From Phycisphaerae bacterium (GTDB lineage: Bacteria > Planctomycetota > Phycisphaerae > UBA1845), in the NCBI GenBank assembly GCA_029260115.1, contig JAJDDW010000035.1:1-55400 (forward strand): a DNA stretch of 55,400 nucleotides, written 5' to 3'. The translations under genes were made by a program, and so were the position numbers. This document shows, piece by piece, positions 37,280 to 47,460 of the stretch; position 1 is the first letter of the stretch; the number at the start of each line of letters is the position of its first letter. The notes under the pieces were generated by a model. That model was not told where the DNA came from. It did not search any database and was given only the letters and a program-made list of their open reading frames with translations.

Positions 37280-40200
37280 TTATGACCAAAAACTACGCCG
37301 CCGCGAAACCATCATGCCCAGCAGCCCAACAAGAGAGCCAAACATGCTGGTAACCATACCCAAACCGCAAATGCCCGGCGTAGAACCAGGCGTACCGTCT
37401 GGCGTTGGCTGGGTCGGTCCAGGATCATCTGGACCAGGCGCACCCACGCGAGGGTCCACTTCTATTATCCGTGCGTTGCTTATACCTAGCCCACCTCGAC
37501 CATCGCTCACCAATAGCGTCACCGAAAACGTGCCAGCAAATGTAAAGGTTTCTGTCACGATAGGCCCAGTCTGCGTAGCTATGAGCGTACCATCAAAATG
37601 GAACTGCCAAGTGTATTCAAGTGGATCACCATCAAGATCGAACGAATTCAGACCGTTAAACTCTATTCTCAATGGCGCACTTCCCGAACGCGGGCCTGTA
37701 CCAATGATTGCCACAGGGTCACGGTTGTCAGAATCCTCTCCATCGCCAGCAGCAACTGAGACAATTTGGGTGTTGCTATTCACGTTTCCATCTGTATCCG
37801 TCACCGAAAGCGTAATAGGAAAACGACCAGGCAACGCATATGTGTGGTTGACGATCTTACCGCTACTGGTGGAAAGATCACCCCAATTCCAATTGTATGT
37901 GGTCAATGCAACATTCGGGTCCGGACTATCAAAAGACGCCGAAGCATCAGCGACAAATGATACACCAAGCAACGGTGGATTCGGCGTAATCTTAAACCGC
38001 GCTCTTGGCTGATCCGCACCAAACGGCGCTTCATTGACGACGATATTAAAGCTCGTCTTCACCGACGCCCCCCGAGCATCCGTAATCACCGCCGTAGCCG
38101 TAAAGCTCGCCGACGACTGACCTGCTGTTGTGCGATATGTATGTTCAACCGAACCATCCGCATCATCAGCAATCGCCGATAAATCCTGAGTGATCGTATT
38201 CGAAGGTGTGTTCACATCAAACGTCCACACAACTGTAAGATTGTCACCATCAGCATCCGTTGAACCCGTCGCGTCAAAGGTAACCCGTAGCGGGTCTGAA
38301 CCGAGCAACAACGACGTTGTGATAGCCGCCACTGGCCTTGTATTGCCCACCAGTACGTCTAGCGTAACAGTGTCACGCTTTCCACCTGGATCAGTCACCG
38401 TGAGAGACGCCGTAAAGTCGCCTTCGTCAAAGTAAATATGATTTACAGAAGTAAACTCACCCGGAACACCTGTTCCGGAAGTTTGGCCATCACCGAAATC
38501 CCATTCAAACACCAGTTCTGACAGCGCAGATTCGTTGTCAGATGTACCAGCGGAACTGAAACCGATACTCAGCGGCGCAGGACCACTCAACGGCGATGCC
38601 GACATCTGCGCATTTGGCGAATTATTAGTCAATACAATATCAACACTAGCCACACCCGTACGAGCGGTTTGCGAATTAGTGACCGTAAGCGTCGCCGTAA
38701 AAGTTTGTGCCCCCGTATAGGTGTGCCCTGCAATAGAGCCGGATGACGTGGCACTACCATCGCCAAAATCCCAACTGAACGTGAGAGGCTGACTGGCCCG
38801 TGGATCCTTAGATTGTCGACCATCAAATGCGACCGTCAGCGGCGACTTACCAGAAAGCGGGGTAGCCTTGATAATCGCAATGGGGTCATCAGAGATAGCC
38901 CCGCCAAGAATTGTGACCGGCGCACTAGCGGCAGTGATCCCTGTCGTACTAAAGGCTATCGTATCGTCAACCGTAAAAGGAATAGCTCCCGCATGAATCG
39001 TAAACTTAACTTCACCATTGATGGACGTGTACTGCACGCCAGTGGTTGCATGTGCGAAACGATCATTATCGCAGTTGCTGCTCGTACAATCGGCGTCCAC
39101 ATCACACACTGCGCCAGCATTGCTACCGCCAACACACAGGCCGACATCAGGCTGAGAAAGTGAGCTATTGACGACCCAATCGGTCCCCGCAGCATTGGTC
39201 GCCCGAACCACCCATGTTTCAAAACGGGCCTTGTGACCCACGATATTCACATTGTCCACAGAAAGGAAGCCATCACCCTTATTGTTTCGGCCATTACGCG
39301 GCGAGGTGTTCGGTTTTTCCGTGCCATCCGCACCAGCGCCCGGGGCTAACTCCGCAAACACGAAGTATTGGCCATCAGCCAACCCGTTAATGTCCCAATC
39401 AACATCAAACTCATTGGTACCCGGCGTGGTCGTCTTAAATTGGCCAATGAAATTGCTTCCAATGGAGACATTGTTTTTGTTAGTCGTATAGTACAAACGC
39501 ACGGTCGTTCCACCGAAGGAATCCGCCACTTTGATACGAATTGAAAAGACACCGCTACCATTGGTAGCGCCGCCTGCGGGCTGTAAAAATCTCAGACTAG
39601 GAATGCTAGTCGGAACCAAATTAAACACACCACTAGCAGAGCCGTTGCCGTCCACTTGAATATCCGTGACGGATAATCCGGTGCATGTATTGAACGTGTA
39701 CCACTGACTAGGCGGCGTCGTATCACAGGTAAACGACGTATTGTCGGTGCTGCCCGGGAACGGATCACCGGCATCACCGTTAGGCGTTGTACCGTCCTCA
39801 AGCTGCCTCAACCCGTCGGCTTGAACAATCAGAAATTGAAACCTAGTCGCGCTTTGTTGGCCCGAAGGTAACGCCTCAGGATTACCACCAACATCAGTAT
39901 GCTGAATAAGCATACCCGAGCCTGGCATGTTCCTATTAAGTCCACTTCCGACTGACCAGAAATAATACCGTTCACCTGGAATATCTTCGTTTTCTAGGAA
40001 AAAGTGACTTTCATCACGTACAAATTCCGAAGGTGGTAGCGTGACGCGCTGGTTAACACCCGGCGTAAGTATCGTGGTCAGATCAACAGGTTCAATCCAT
40101 TTACTACAAGGACTTTCCTTCAGTATTGGTGAAGGATGAACATAACCTTGCGTAGTAATCCCTGAAACAGCCATGATATCCCAACCGCCAGCAGGCGCGT

Positions 40201-43200
40201 TAATTTTGGCACCCGCACTATTAGGAAGAAATATATCGTAGTCGTACAAATCAGGATAATTTTCCCAGGAATGCAAATACTCGTGAGCAGCATAGGCAAC
40301 TTTTTGGTCATTGGCTGCGCCACCTGGAGCCAACTCAATGACAAGATCATGGAAAGCTAAATTCCAATTCAATTCTGAGGAGACCGCCGTACTAGGGTTG
40401 GTGCTATCCTCATTGTGCATAGAGTAGAACAGCGGTGCAGTCAAAAAATCTCTTAATAAATGTGATCCGTTTGGTAACAACACTATACCGGATACCGCAC
40501 CCTCAGGGCTCACAAACCCACCGCCGAATTGATCTGGTGCAAAAGCTGGTCGTATAGTTCCAGCACAATTAGCCGCATCTAGCGCATTGCTGTCAACGAA
40601 AAGATCAAAGTCGATAATGCTGTCCAGCGACTCGACACATTCCTCCAGTATTCGTTGACGATTGAATGGATAGGCCGTTTGTGTCCCAGGTATACGTGCA
40701 AATTGTATGAAAGGATCAACTAAGTAATTTTCGGAACCAACTGGACGCACTTCTCCTTGGTCCAGAAGACCATCCAAATTGAAATCGCGGAAGCCCAACC
40801 CTTCACCAAACTGTCCGGCGTACGGATGGAACGGATTAGGTCTATCATAGAGCCTGTACGCTTGCCCCTCCCAGGCTTTGCCATCGTTAAATGGTGGTTC
40901 CCAACGCCAAGTCATTAACTCCATTGAAAGTACGTTACCGGCATCCGTATTCAGGTTTCCGTTACCAGCCCCGGCATAAGGCCCAGCAGCATCAATGATG
41001 CCATTAGGGCCCGAGACAGGAGCCAAATCTTGCCCCGCAATACTATTGCTGGAAAACGAAGTGACTTCACCCAACCGCTGATCGCCGCCCTGATGGTATT
41101 TTGATGACGGTAGATCATCGTGCTCTACTAGGCCATCAAAAATCACCAACGCACCATTCAACCCGTTGGTTTCTTCTGGTAAAATTGTAACGGCGCCGAA
41201 ATTGGTCTCGAAAAAGCGAGTTGCAAAAATCACAAATTCGTTACCTGCCCCGGTCCAGCCGGTTCCCGTTCCGCTGAGACCGCCTCGATTAGCTTCAAAA
41301 TAACGACGCTGATTTCCTGGAAATGCCGTCATGTTAGGGACACCTATGTCCTGCGTCGGACTCCCATTTGGCCCAGGGTTTGCCGCGCGGAATGCATTCC
41401 ACACCGGGACACATTGATCATCTGTACAATTCGGTGCACAACTCGGCATACAACTGCCATGTAGGGAATCTGGATAACGGTCTTTCCAGGCTTGTTTGTA
41501 CCAACTAGGTTCTGGCGTAACTTTACTCACATTTGTAAAATTCTGGTTCACCATCTTTGTGGTTGTGTTAGATTCAAACCAACGATCTGGAGAGGTATAA
41601 GCTAAATGCTCCCCGGCTGGACACATCCCCGAGACTGTCGTGCCCAAGTTGCAGCTTCGTCCCGGTGCGCAACTCGCAGATGTTTCACAAAGTAAGGAGG
41701 TACCGCTACATGTCCCCAATGATCGGCAAGGCAATCCATCACTACATACGCAGCTTTGCGTATTTCCCATCGGATCATGCTTAGCCCAAAGCTTTCGAGG
41801 TGTAGATTGGTTAATAATTTTTTCCGCATGGCCTGGATAGTTGTTGGTAATATATTCACGACCAAATGCGGTGTTCACATCAAGCACAAACCCTGGTTCA
41901 GGGTCGCCGGTGGGCCCCACGGCCAGATGATTTCCTATGCGTAGAAAACTTTCAAATGGTTCAACAACATCGATTGCGGTGTCACCATTAGAATCTACAA
42001 ATTCGCACCGCTGCGGAATATTTTGCGTCCCTTGTGTACGTGGAATACAGAGGTCTAGACCATCTGCTGGACAGCCGACCCCCATGCCCGTTGTGTCGGG
42101 CATTTCGCTAGTACATAATGCATCCTTGTTCACAGGATTCAGAGAAATGTCCCAATTAAAAAACTGGCATTCGTCGGGAATACCATCGGGAGTGCCTGTG
42201 CAAAGCATGTCAATTGTTGTACGAGGAAGTATGTCCGGGCTCAAGGTAACGCCACAGGGATTTATCGGATTTCCTAATATATCTACGTCATCCAGCCAGC
42301 CACTCGCTAAACACTCGGGGGAAGCCGCACATGTCAAACCTGTAGTCATACTCGGCACATCACAGGCGTCAGGAATTCCGTTTCCGTTACAGTCCATCAA
42401 CATTACTTGCTGGCCATTCCTGGTCACCATCGACGATGTAGCTGGGCAGGCCGTGACTGTCGCAGTGTTGTCAACCGTGGGAATTTCTTGCTCCATAAGA
42501 CCACCGCAACTTAGCAAGCCTGGGCCATCAGGGCAGCAATCTGGATTTTTATCGTTATCTGAATCATCAAGGACTACGCAGTTGCCGGCATTGTTGGGCT
42601 GACCGTTTCCATCTAGATCTATCCAACTTCCAGCCAAGTCAGGACGACTATCTTCGTTGTGGTCCATGAGATTGTTAACTTCGTCTAGTCCATCCCACTT
42701 CATATCGCCGTCCACGTCGAGAAAACGCTGACCAGGCATAAACACAGCCACTCCGCTAGCTTTCCCTGAATCATTGCCACCCGGTCCGAAACTGCCAGGG
42801 AATGGTCCATTATCTGTTCCGGCAGGATCACCATCAAGATCAATACGAATCATCGCCTGGCTTGTAGAAAAGGTCTCAGATGTGCCATAGAAAAACGGTG
42901 TGTTTGCGGAAACGCCTGCACGTAGAAAAGTAAAATCAGAAGGTGTATTGCCAGGCGTGCCTTGAATCGCCCATGGCAGATTTATCCAATCGGTCGTAAC
43001 GCCTGCCACAGTAACATCGCCATAGCTTACTTCTTCCCAATATTCGACAAAGGTATCGACAGCGTCGCCTGGGTCAGAATTAAAATAAGCGTTGTCAATA
43101 ACAGCTCGGTCAACCAGTCCACCCGGTGGCGGGCCTCCACCAAACTGTTTGGGAGAATGAGCCAGCATCACGATGAACTTTCTCTCACCGGCTTGGGCGT

Positions 43201-43291
43201 CACGCGTACCCGCGGACCATACGATCACTACCGCGATCAGTGCGGATATTATCCGCATCCATGACTGCCTTGCCTTTGAATCAGTAAACAT
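37280..43291 (-). CDS. Giant secreted M6-family metalloprotease with five PKD domains and C-terminal anchor
   Basis: 2003 residues from ATG 43291 (AGGGAG about 11 bases upstream; the GTG at 43303 overlaps the ribosome site). A signal peptide covers about 10-35 (IISALIAVVIVWSAG, ending DAQAG). An N-terminal region similar to immune inhibitor A (M6) proteases includes the zinc motif HEYLH (from His1003) followed by SWENYPDLYDYD, the M6 hallmark. Between them lie many Asp/Asn-rich, EF-hand-like and Cys-rich stretches (DLDGNGQPNNAGNC, CVGGSNAGAVC). Residues about 1467-1950 form five PKD domains, each with a W-x-F/W-G-D-like core (SWDFGDGS, EWDFGDGQ, VWTFDVN, NWNWGDLS, TWQFHFDG). A Pro/Thr linker leads to CGLGM, a hydrophobic helix (VTSMFGSLVGLLGMMV) and SRRRSFW, a sorting-signal-like tail. 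It is probably surface-anchored; the substrate is unknown. Confidence 0.87.
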   Translation of the reverse strand: MFTDSKARQSWMRIISALIAVVIVWSAGTRDAQAGERKFIVMLAHSPKQFGGGPPPGGLVDRAVIDNAYFNSDPGDAVDTFVEYWEEVSYGDVTVAGVTTDWINLPWAIQGTPGNTPSDFTFLRAGVSANTPFFYGTSETFSTSQAMIRIDLDGDPAGTDNGPFPGSFGPGGNDSGKASGVAVFMPGQRFLDVDGDMKWDGLDEVNNLMDHNEDSRPDLAGSWIDLDGNGQPNNAGNCVVLDDSDNDKNPDCCPDGPGLLSCGGLMEQEIPTVDNTATVTACPATSSMVTRNGQQVMLMDCNGNGIPDACDVPSMTTGLTCAASPECLASGWLDDVDILGNPINPCGVTLSPDILPRTTIDMLCTGTPDGIPDECQFFNWDISLNPVNKDALCTSEMPDTTGMGVGCPADGLDLCIPRTQGTQNIPQRCEFVDSNGDTAIDVVEPFESFLRIGNHLAVGPTGDPEPGFVLDVNTAFGREYITNNYPGHAEKIINQSTPRKLWAKHDPMGNTQSCVCSDGLPCRSLGTCSGTSLLCETSASCAPGRSCNLGTTVSGMCPAGEHLAYTSPDRWFESNTTTKMVNQNFTNVSKVTPEPSWYKQAWKDRYPDSLHGSCMPSCAPNCTDDQCVPVWNAFRAANPGPNGSPTQDIGVPNMTAFPGNQRRYFEANRGGLSGTGTGWTGAGNEFVIFATRFFETNFGAVTILPEETNGLNGALVIFDGLVEHDDLPSSKYHQGGDQRLGEVTSFSSNSIAGQDLAPVSGPNGIIDAAGPYAGAGNGNLNTDAGNVLSMELMTWRWEPPFNDGKAWEGQAYRLYDRPNPFHPYAGQFGEGLGFRDFNLDGLLDQGEVRPVGSENYLVDPFIQFARIPGTQTAYPFNRQRILEECVESLDSIIDFDLFVDSNALDAANCAGTIRPAFAPDQFGGGFVSPEGAVSGIVLLPNGSHLLRDFLTAPLFYSMHNEDSTNPSTAVSSELNWNLAFHDLVIELAPGGAANDQKVAYAAHEYLHSWENYPDLYDYDIFLPNSAGAKINAPAGGWDIMAVSGITTQGYVHPSPILKESPCSKWIEPVDLTTILTPGVNQRVTLPPSEFVRDESHFFLENEDIPGERYYFWSVGSGLNRNMPGSGMLIQHTDVGGNPEALPSGQQSATRFQFLIVQADGLRQLEDGTTPNGDAGDPFPGSTDNTSFTCDTTPPSQWYTFNTCTGLSVTDIQVDGNGSASGVFNLVPTSIPSLRFLQPAGGATNGSGVFSIRIKVADSFGGTTVRLYYTTNKNNVSIGSNFIGQFKTTTPGTNEFDVDWDINGLADGQYFVFAELAPGAGADGTEKPNTSPRNGRNNKGDGFLSVDNVNIVGHKARFETWVVRATNAAGTDWVVNSSLSQPDVGLCVGGSNAGAVCDVDADCTSSNCDNDRFAHATTGVQYTSINGEVKFTIHAGAIPFTVDDTIAFSTTGITAASAPVTILGGAISDDPIAIIKATPLSGKSPLTVAFDGRQSKDPRASQPLTFSWDFGDGSATSSGSIAGHTYTGAQTFTATLTVTNSQTARTGVASVDIVLTNNSPNAQMSASPLSGPAPLSIGFSSAGTSDNESALSELVFEWDFGDGQTSGTGVPGEFTSVNHIYFDEGDFTASLTVTDPGGKRDTVTLDVLVGNTRPVAAITTSLLLGSDPLRVTFDATGSTDADGDNLTVVWTFDVNTPSNTITQDLSAIADDADGSVEHTYRTTAGQSSASFTATAVITDARGASVKTSFNIVVNEAPFGADQPRARFKITPNPPLLGVSFVADASASFDSPDPNVALTTYNWNWGDLSTSSGKIVNHTYALPGRFPITLSVTDTDGNVNSNTQIVSVAAGDGEDSDNRDPVAIIGTGPRSGSAPLRIEFNGLNSFDLDGDPLEYTWQFHFDGTLIATQTGPIVTETFTFAGTFSVTLLVSDGRGGLGISNARIIEVDPRVGAPGPDDPGPTQPTPDGTPGSTPGICGLGMVTSMFGSLVGLLGMMVSRRRSFWS

Positions 43292-43851
43292 AGTTGCTAC
43301 CACTCCCTAATGTGCCAAAGCGCCTCAATGCACCTCGAAACCGACGACCCGGCGCCAGCCGCCTCGTCATACCACAATTTGCTATCGCGGCCGAAAGCGT
43401 TTTCCCCTTCTCACCCGCGATGAAAACCAAACTTACGTCAGGCGATGCCCCAGCCTGAGTACCCCGCCAACGGACTTTTAACTAAACCGGAGGCGAAGAC
43501 CAAATCGATGTACCATGCAGGCATAAAATCTCGGGATTCGCCCCTAGACAATTACACCCCGCGCGTCACCCTTACAAAGCACCGCATGCAATCGTATCGC
43601 TCTCGTTAAGTGTCTGTCAACTAAAACCATTGATACAGCAGCGTCAGCGGTGATAAGTCGCTAGATTATCGGGGCAGGAGTCATTTTCTTGGGCAAGTTT
43701 GCACAACAATCGTAACAAAGTGGCAGATTACACCATCCTGTGACAAACGCCTTTTCATGCACCAACAGGCGCTACCAAGGCCATAAATACAATAGTGCCA
43801 AAGCCATGACCCCATCACATAGACCAGCCAATCCTAAATGCCGGATATCAC
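43292..43851. other. Intergenic stretch between M6 protease and lipoprotein genes
   Basis: 560 bases with no supported gene, RNA or strong hairpin. The promoter of the M6 protease gene should lie close to 43310-43400. Sequence is of mixed composition with no repeats I could see. Confidence 0.35.
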
Positions 43852-45066
43852 TCAGCTCGTGATCGTGATCGTTCCAACCGCATAGTCGAATTGCACCGGA
43901 TTAATACCATCGTCGATAGCCGCACCAATGTTAATCGTCCCCTCAGGCACATTCGTAGGCAGGGAGACCACAAAAGGTGAATCCGTATGGACGAGACCTG
44001 AAACGATCGTAGTAAAACCGTTGGTACCTATCCGATCGTCATCATAAAACAAGGTGATAGTACCCGTGGCACCAGGCTGGGAAACGGTGGCTTCAAATTG
44101 AATCGAAAAGTTTGCCCCCACAACAATTGTTTCATCAGCCGAACCCGGCGCAGTAAATGTCACACTCGGCGGCGAAACACCCACTACATCTACAACCAAC
44201 ACGATAGGGCCCGCAATATTTGTGATAATAAGCTCGTCATTCCCACGATCTACTGTTGTCGCAATCGAACTACCACTATCAGTGGCTGAAAGGCCAAGCT
44301 GATAACATCCGCCGACCAAATCGGCAGTGGCCAACGTAACCGCACCCACGTTGCCTGAACCGGGTGATCCAATCTGTGTGCCAATTTCATCCAGCGCGAC
44401 GTCAGGAATCTCAGTCGTTCGTACACAATCTGTCAGCTCAAGATAGAACGCACGCCACTGGACACTATTTTCCGGGTCACCAGCATCAAATGTGATTAAA
44501 ACATCATCCCCTCGATCAACGGAGAAAAAGTCTTCTCCAGCATCCGCAATGGGTAGCACGAATTGTGGATCAGGAACCCCTTCCACCATAATGCGTCCAT
44601 CACTCAGGGCATCCACAGTGGTCATACCATCTGCCGTGACAATCGTAATGCCCGCCAAGAAATTTCCCGAACCAGCAGTCGCCGGTACAAATTCAAAAGC
44701 ACCTTGGCTCGCAGTCAGCGTGGTAGCCTCATCTATCGTAATACGGTCGCCATCTTCCAACACATTTGGAGGAACGCCGATAACTGGCACAAAAAAAGTC
44801 GAGAGCATCGCGCCTTCCGGCATATTCTCAATCGTGTATAGCACAGAGACAAAAGGAAGCGTCAAATCGATTTGTGTATCAGAGGCAAAGTTGACTATTT
44901 TGGCAGTCACTGGTGCGTCGGTACCTGTACCGCCCCCCCCAGTACCGCCGTCAGGTACCATAACCTCAGCCGCAGGACACCCCGCCAACACAACGGCCAG
45001 CACCACCAAAACCAGCGGACGCCATATCGACAACGTTCTAAACCAAATTCTTGGTATCCCAGCCAT
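43852..45066 (-). CDS. Surface lipoprotein of unknown function
   Basis: 404 residues. AGGAG precedes ATG 45066 at good spacing. Lipobox LAGC, Cys30, followed by a Gly-rich linker (PDGGTGGGGTGTD). The mature protein is beta-rich with several Ig-like or cadherin-like segments (IDLTLPFVSVLYTIE; VQWRAFYLELTD; VSPPSVTFTAPG; IQFEATVSQPGATGTITLFY) and a DLVGGCYQLGLSATDSG stretch. It has no catalytic motif. It is likely an adhesin-like or structural surface protein. It is the minus-strand neighbour of the giant protease but has 560 bases between, so it is probably a separate unit. Confidence 0.75.
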   Translation of the reverse strand: MAGIPRIWFRTLSIWRPLVLVVLAVVLAGCPAAEVMVPDGGTGGGGTGTDAPVTAKIVNFASDTQIDLTLPFVSVLYTIENMPEGAMLSTFFVPVIGVPPNVLEDGDRITIDEATTLTASQGAFEFVPATAGSGNFLAGITIVTADGMTTVDALSDGRIMVEGVPDPQFVLPIADAGEDFFSVDRGDDVLITFDAGDPENSVQWRAFYLELTDCVRTTEIPDVALDEIGTQIGSPGSGNVGAVTLATADLVGGCYQLGLSATDSGSSIATTVDRGNDELIITNIAGPIVLVVDVVGVSPPSVTFTAPGSADETIVVGANFSIQFEATVSQPGATGTITLFYDDDRIGTNGFTTIVSGLVHTDSPFVVSLPTNVPEGTINIGAAIDDGINPVQFDYAVGTITITS

Positions 45067-45293
45067 GCGTACTCCTCACTTGCTCGTCATATCCTGTCGC
45101 CACCCCCGGCGACCCTAAGGTACAAGTGAGTTATACGGGTACGCCAAGAGGCCTGTCAACAAATCCCCCCCTCCAGGCAGGCCAAATGGGGCAATAGGCG
45201 GGTTTGACAGCCATCTGGTTGAAGCATGTCGGCACGGCTCTACAATACCCCCAGACTAAATTTCGGCTCAAAGCCCAAGACGAAATAGACTCT

Positions 45294-46772
45294 ATGAAAA
45301 CACAAACGGACCACCTGCTGACTCCTGGCTCATTCCGTGGTCAACACGTTTTGGTTGTCGGGCTAGGCCGATTCCAAGGAGGGGTTTCCGTGTCACGTTG
45401 GCTTGCGGGCCAAGGCGCTGATGTCACTATCACGGACCAAGCCAATGCCGACACCTTACAATCTTCACTTGCTAGCCTAGATGACCTGAATATCAAAGCC
45501 CAACTAGGCAGCCACGACACCGCACTTCTCACAGATATTGACCTAGCCATTATCAACCCAGCCGTGAATAAACGCCGATCAGCGTTTTTTGCCGAAATCG
45601 TCAAACGCGGCATCCCGTGGACGACAGAGATCAACCTATTTTGCCAACGATGCCCAGCCACAGTCATTGGCGTCACAGGAACATTCGGCAAGAGCACCAC
45701 CTGCGCCATGTTGGCACATGTGCTCCGCGACCAACACGTCGCCACCCACACGCCGTTCACAAACGTACATCTCGGCGGAAACATCGGCCGGTCACTGCTC
45801 CCACAACTTAGCGAAATGCTTCCGAGTGACGTGGTCGTCCTGGAACTATCCAGCACACAACTCGAAGACATCCCAACTATCCGTTGGCAACCGGACCTAG
45901 CTATCGTCACCAACCTCTCACCGCATCACATCGATTGGCACGAAACCTTCCAACAATATGCCCATGCGAAACTTCAATTATTAGGCGATGGACATATTAA
46001 AAAAGGAGTCGTCTTAGGACCACTAGATGCTGAAGTCGAATCACTCTTTTTGCAAAAGCTCAACCTGCCATCCGACCACATCATTCGCCCCACTATTAGC
46101 CCAGGCGAAATCAAGCTTCGCATCCCCGGCGCTCACAACCAAGCTAACGCAATCACAGTGCTATCAGCTTGTCAGTTACTTGGTATAGAAGATGCACCAG
46201 CACGTAATGCCCTAGCCACCTTTCAGGGACTGCCGCATCGGCTGGCGCATGTAGGTACGATTGACGGCGTGGATTATTACAACGACTCAAAATCTACCGC
46301 CCCCACAGCCTCTCTTAGCGCGGTCTATGCTTTAGACCGCCCAATCATTGCCATCGTAGGAGGCAAGCATAAGCCTCAGCCTCTAGCCGATTGGGCTGCG
46401 ATCATGGCCAGTAAATGTCGCGTCATCATTTGCATAGGAGAATCAGGCCCCGATTTCGCCCAAGCTATTCAGAGCTATCTGGCATCATACAACGAGCCGC
46501 AGGCTTCAGCCCGCGCGAACAACCGACCAGAGAAGAACGTCCAAATCTCAAACTCACGCAATATGAAATCGCAAAAAAATATATTACAGTCGCCGCCGAC
46601 GCGCGTAGTTCAGGAATGCAGTTCCATAACATCTGCCCTTGAATATGCTCGCAACATAGCTAACCGTGGCGATGCGGTCCTATTCTCGCCTGGCGCAGCC
46701 AGCTTCGATCAGTTCAACAACTACGAACACAGAGGCGAAGTATTCTTGGCATGCATCCGGGCTTTGACATAA
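45294..46772 (+). CDS. murD: UDP-N-acetylmuramoylalanine--D-glutamate ligase
   Basis: MurD adds D-Glu to UDP-MurNAc-L-Ala in peptidoglycan synthesis, in the cytoplasm. 492 residues from ATG 45294; the open frame to 45204 begins with TTG and is not preferred. The N-terminal Rossmann-like domain (VLVVGLGRFQGGVSVSRWL), the ATP loop GVTGTFGKSTT (Lys133; the usual Asn is Phe), a DIDLAIINPAVNK segment, and the C-terminal LFSPGAASFDQFNNYEHRG identify the family. A basic low-complexity insertion of about 40 residues (about 410-445, ARANNRPEKNVQISN) precedes the last motif, making it longer than E. coli MurD (438). The gene stands alone, not in a dcw cluster. It fits the view that planctomycetes make peptidoglycan. 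Confidence 0.92.
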   Translation: MKTQTDHLLTPGSFRGQHVLVVGLGRFQGGVSVSRWLAGQGADVTITDQANADTLQSSLASLDDLNIKAQLGSHDTALLTDIDLAIINPAVNKRRSAFFAEIVKRGIPWTTEINLFCQRCPATVIGVTGTFGKSTTCAMLAHVLRDQHVATHTPFTNVHLGGNIGRSLLPQLSEMLPSDVVVLELSSTQLEDIPTIRWQPDLAIVTNLSPHHIDWHETFQQYAHAKLQLLGDGHIKKGVVLGPLDAEVESLFLQKLNLPSDHIIRPTISPGEIKLRIPGAHNQANAITVLSACQLLGIEDAPARNALATFQGLPHRLAHVGTIDGVDYYNDSKSTAPTASLSAVYALDRPIIAIVGGKHKPQPLADWAAIMASKCRVIICIGESGPDFAQAIQSYLASYNEPQASARANNRPEKNVQISNSRNMKSQKNILQSPPTRVVQECSSITSALEYARNIANRGDAVLFSPGAASFDQFNNYEHRGEVFLACIRALT

Positions 46773-46872
46773 CGTATTTTCAGGCGAGTTATTACCCGCC
46801 GTTACCGGATTCACTGTAAAATTTATCCAGACCGGGAACGAGCTAAACAGTATCTGTGATGAGATTTACCTA

Positions 46873-47460
46873 ATGCGAAGTAAGAACCGAGATCCAAGAA
46901 TACTATTGTTGCTAGTCGCCACTTTGCCATTCGTCAGTTGGATAAGCGGAGCAATTGTAATTGGTCTATGTCGACAACAGTGGTGGAGTCTCGGAATAGG
47001 GGTAGCGGTTATCATGTTCGGATTCCAGGTTGCAGGTTCTTTGCTACGGATAAACAATTTTATATTCAAGGTTTGCTTTCGCCCAACTTTAGCCAACTAC
47101 GAATTTACAGAGTGGGTGGCTGTAGAATTGGAAAAAACTGGAACCCAAGACAAGGCTCACGTACTCCCAGACACCGTGGCATTAGTTGTGCGATTGAAGG
47201 ACGAAACCTACGACTTAATTAAACTCGATGGAGAGGCATTTTTTCTAGATGTGGACAACTGGAACTTTAGTAACGTTAGCAAACTAAAGTCGACATGTTC
47301 GATTCTCGTGACTGATTCAGATGGTAATGATGTGATCGGATATGTAATCACACCGATATACAAAGGCTCAACATTGAAAATTGTATGTGAAGGAAAATTG
47401 CGCTTCCAGTGGTTTCTACAGTGGCTTGGGGTTGAACCTGTCGTACACACGAACAGCTAA
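46873..47460 (+). CDS. Small membrane protein of unknown function
   Basis: 195 residues. Two hydrophobic segments (ILLLLVATLPFVSWISGAIV; WWSLGIGVAVIMFGFQVAGS) are followed by a ~115-residue soluble part that is beta-rich (HVLPDTVALVVRLKDETYDL; CSILVTDSDGNDVIGYVI; YKGSTLKIVCEGKLRFQ). I do not recognise the family. Codon use and the ordered hydrophobic pattern make it more likely real than not. No strong ribosome site is visible. It lies 100 bases after murD. Confidence 0.6.
   Translation: MRSKNRDPRILLLLVATLPFVSWISGAIVIGLCRQQWWSLGIGVAVIMFGFQVAGSLLRINNFIFKVCFRPTLANYEFTEWVAVELEKTGTQDKAHVLPDTVALVVRLKDETYDLIKLDGEAFFLDVDNWNFSNVSKLKSTCSILVTDSDGNDVIGYVITPIYKGSTLKIVCEGKLRFQWFLQWLGVEPVVHTNS

Noticed and set aside
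38190..42602. Several plus-strand open frames of 60-230 codons across the M6 protease gene
   Set aside because: They are antisense shadows of the 2003-residue coding frame, which has clear domains.
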